A DNA stretch of 23,990 bases from an uncultured Fibrobacter sp. GTDB taxonomy: Bacteria; Fibrobacterota; Fibrobacteria; Fibrobacterales; Fibrobacteraceae. The stretch's first letter is position 1; each line of letters begins with the position of its first letter. The notes beneath the pieces were generated by a model. That model worked only from the letters and a program-made list of their open reading frames with translations. It did not search any database and was not told the origin of the DNA. The position numbers and the translations under genes were made by a program. Where the stretch lies: NCBI GenBank assembly GCA_947306025.1, contig CAMZFJ010000004.1, forward strand, positions 1 through 23,990, written 5' to 3'. This document shows positions 23,113 to 23,990 of the stretch, one piece after another.

Positions 23113-23481
23113 ATGCGCGGTTGGCTTCTTCTTGCGGCTTTGGTTACTTTGCTCGTGTCTTGTTCCAAGCACCCTGAAGTAGACGATTTCAAGCAAATCC
23201 AGATTCATTGGAATTCACTTGATCAGGCTGCCGAAGCTTCGGAATTGAAAGACAACTGTGTGATTGAAATCACGTCGAAGGTGATGAGTGCTCCGGAGGT
23301 GACAAAGTCCAAGCTTGTCGAAATCTCTTACGAAGTTGCTTATTACTTCGACGAAAACGGCGCTCTGGCCTTTGATGGCCGCTGTAGCGACACTCGCTTT
23401 GCCGATTTGCAGGAATGTTCTTGGAAGGCGACCTGCGGTGACGGTTCGGTTTCCGTTGTAAAATTCCACAACGAACGATAG
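23113..23481 (+). CDS. Small cysteine-containing lipoprotein, 122 aa
   Basis: ATG 23113 follows AAGGA (23101-23105) and lies 10 nt after the cyclase stop, so the two are probably co-transcribed. The signal peptide ends TLLVSC (lipidated Cys17). The mature part has four further cysteines (DNCVIEI, GRCSDTR, QECSWKATCG), which could form two disulfides, and a predicted beta-rich fold (LVEISYEVAYYFDENGALAF, DGSVSVVKFHNE). I do not recognise the family. Its position behind a membrane cyclase allows the idea of a periplasmic accessory to the sensor domain, but nothing in the sequence proves this. Confidence 0.8.
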   Translation: MRGWLLLAALVTLLVSCSKHPEVDDFKQIQIHWNSLDQAAEASELKDNCVIEITSKVMSAPEVTKSKLVEISYEVAYYFDENGALAFDGRCSDTRFADLQECSWKATCGDGSVSVVKFHNER

Positions 23482-23505
23482 GGCTGTGCACTAACCTATT
23501 GATGG

Positions 23506-23525
23506 GTATAAAGATATCTTTATAC
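23506..23525. promoter_or_regulatory. Perfect 20-bp palindrome upstream of the TIGR02147 gene
   Basis: GTATAAAGATATCTTTATAC is its own reverse complement with no spacer. It lies 24 nt after the small lipoprotein stop and 92 nt before the GTG start of the regulator-like gene. It has no U-tract typical of terminators, so an operator for a dimeric regulator is the more likely reading. Confidence 0.55.
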
Positions 23526-23617
23526 TACTTCAAACCGCCCGTACTGTCTTGTGTTGGATGAGGAAAGGGAAGTTGTCTTGGGATAGCGCGAGGTGCCGTT
23601 TGACGTGAGGACTTTCT

Positions 23618-23990
23618 GTGAAACCGATTTTTGAATATACCGATTATCGCGAATGGATTAGAGACGCTTTTGAAGATTTCAAAAAGCGCAAGACGGTTAT
23701 ATCCTGGCGATACATGGCTATGAAACTCGGTGCAGATCCGGGAAACCTCCTCCGAATTTCGCAGGGCAAGATCCACCTTGCGGTCAATTTTATCAAGCCC
23801 ATGGCTGAATTTTTTGAGCTTGACGAAAAGGAAACCGCCTATTGGTCGGAACTAGTCTATTTTGGACGCGCCAAGAGCGATCAGGAAGCCCTGAACCACT
23901 ATGAGAAGATGCAGGCCCTGAAGGGTATCCCTTTAAAGCGTCTTGCCAAAAAAGAACTTGAATTTTACCGTCATTGGTACTATAACGCTA
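23618..23990 (+). CDS. TIGR02147-family protein (5' part)
   Basis: Start is GTG 23618, with GAGG (23607-23610) seven nt upstream. The frame runs open for 124 codons to the window edge, so the C-terminus is missing. The N-terminus KPIFEYTDYREWIRDAFEDF followed by a helix-turn-helix-like segment (ISWRYMAMKLGADPGNLLRI, SQGKIHLAVNFIKPMAEFFE) and LDEKETAYWSELVYFGRAKS is characteristic of the TIGR02147 family, found in many copies in Fibrobacter genomes and of unknown function. The helix-turn-helix suggests a DNA-binding regulator. A perfect 20-bp palindrome lies upstream and could be its operator. Confidence 0.85.
   Translation, partial: MKPIFEYTDYREWIRDAFEDFKKRKTVISWRYMAMKLGADPGNLLRISQGKIHLAVNFIKPMAEFFELDEKETAYWSELVYFGRAKSDQEALNHYEKMQALKGIPLKRLAKKELEFYRHWYYNA

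Noticed and set aside
23525..23776. An 83-codon minus-strand frame near the end of the window.
   Set aside because: It overlaps the TIGR02147 gene on the + strand, which has family-typical sequence and a ribosome site.

Overview
The window reads as chromosome of a Fibrobacter-like bacterium (Fibrobacterota, FCB group). Evidence: the last gene is a TIGR02147-type protein, a family concentrated in Fibrobacter; a large secreted protein ends in a type IX secretion (Por)-like C-terminal domain; several lipoproteins have Ser-rich linkers; Shine-Dalgarno signals are patchy; and a CE2-like esterase fits a plant-fibre degrader. The assignment is inferred from gene content only. No rRNA, tRNA, CRISPR array, insertion sequence or phage gene was seen.

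Layout. (1) 1-410 is AT-rich and degenerate: the tail of an unknown gene and a broken alpha/beta-hydrolase-like gene. (2) 423-857 (minus strand) is a small cytoplasmic hypothetical gene, divergent from everything after it. (3) 1036-6604 is a tight + strand cluster: purA, a Crp/Fnr regulator, a membrane-anchored three-PASTA protein, a TPR lipoprotein and a LolA/LolB-fold (DUF4292-like) lipoprotein. The gaps are 22, 16, 20 and 6 nt. (4) 6744-18266 is a second + strand cluster: a secreted M6-peptidase-like protein with a destroyed zinc site, a formylglycine-generating-enzyme-like lipoprotein, an NlpE-like lipoprotein, a LytTR response regulator, signal peptidase I (lepB), an Ig-like lipoprotein and a DinG exonuclease-helicase. 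It ends at a strong hairpin terminator. (5) 18500-20395 is a lone helicase-associated (XPB-partner-like) protein with its own terminator. (6) 20655-23481 holds a CE2-like SGNH esterase, a membrane diguanylate cyclase with a beta-rich outer sensor domain, and a small lipoprotein. (7) A TIGR02147 gene starts at 23618 and runs off the end. It is preceded by a perfect 20-bp palindrome.

The shared theme is the cell envelope: seven intact lipoproteins or secreted proteins, the signal peptidase that processes exported proteins, a PASTA protein and two signalling proteins, interleaved with housekeeping purine and DNA-repair genes. The most unusual non-coding signal is a degenerate tandem array with a 7-nt period that recurs in four separate intergenic gaps with different unit sequences. 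The most unusual protein is the M6-like protein in which every expected zinc-site residue is substituted.
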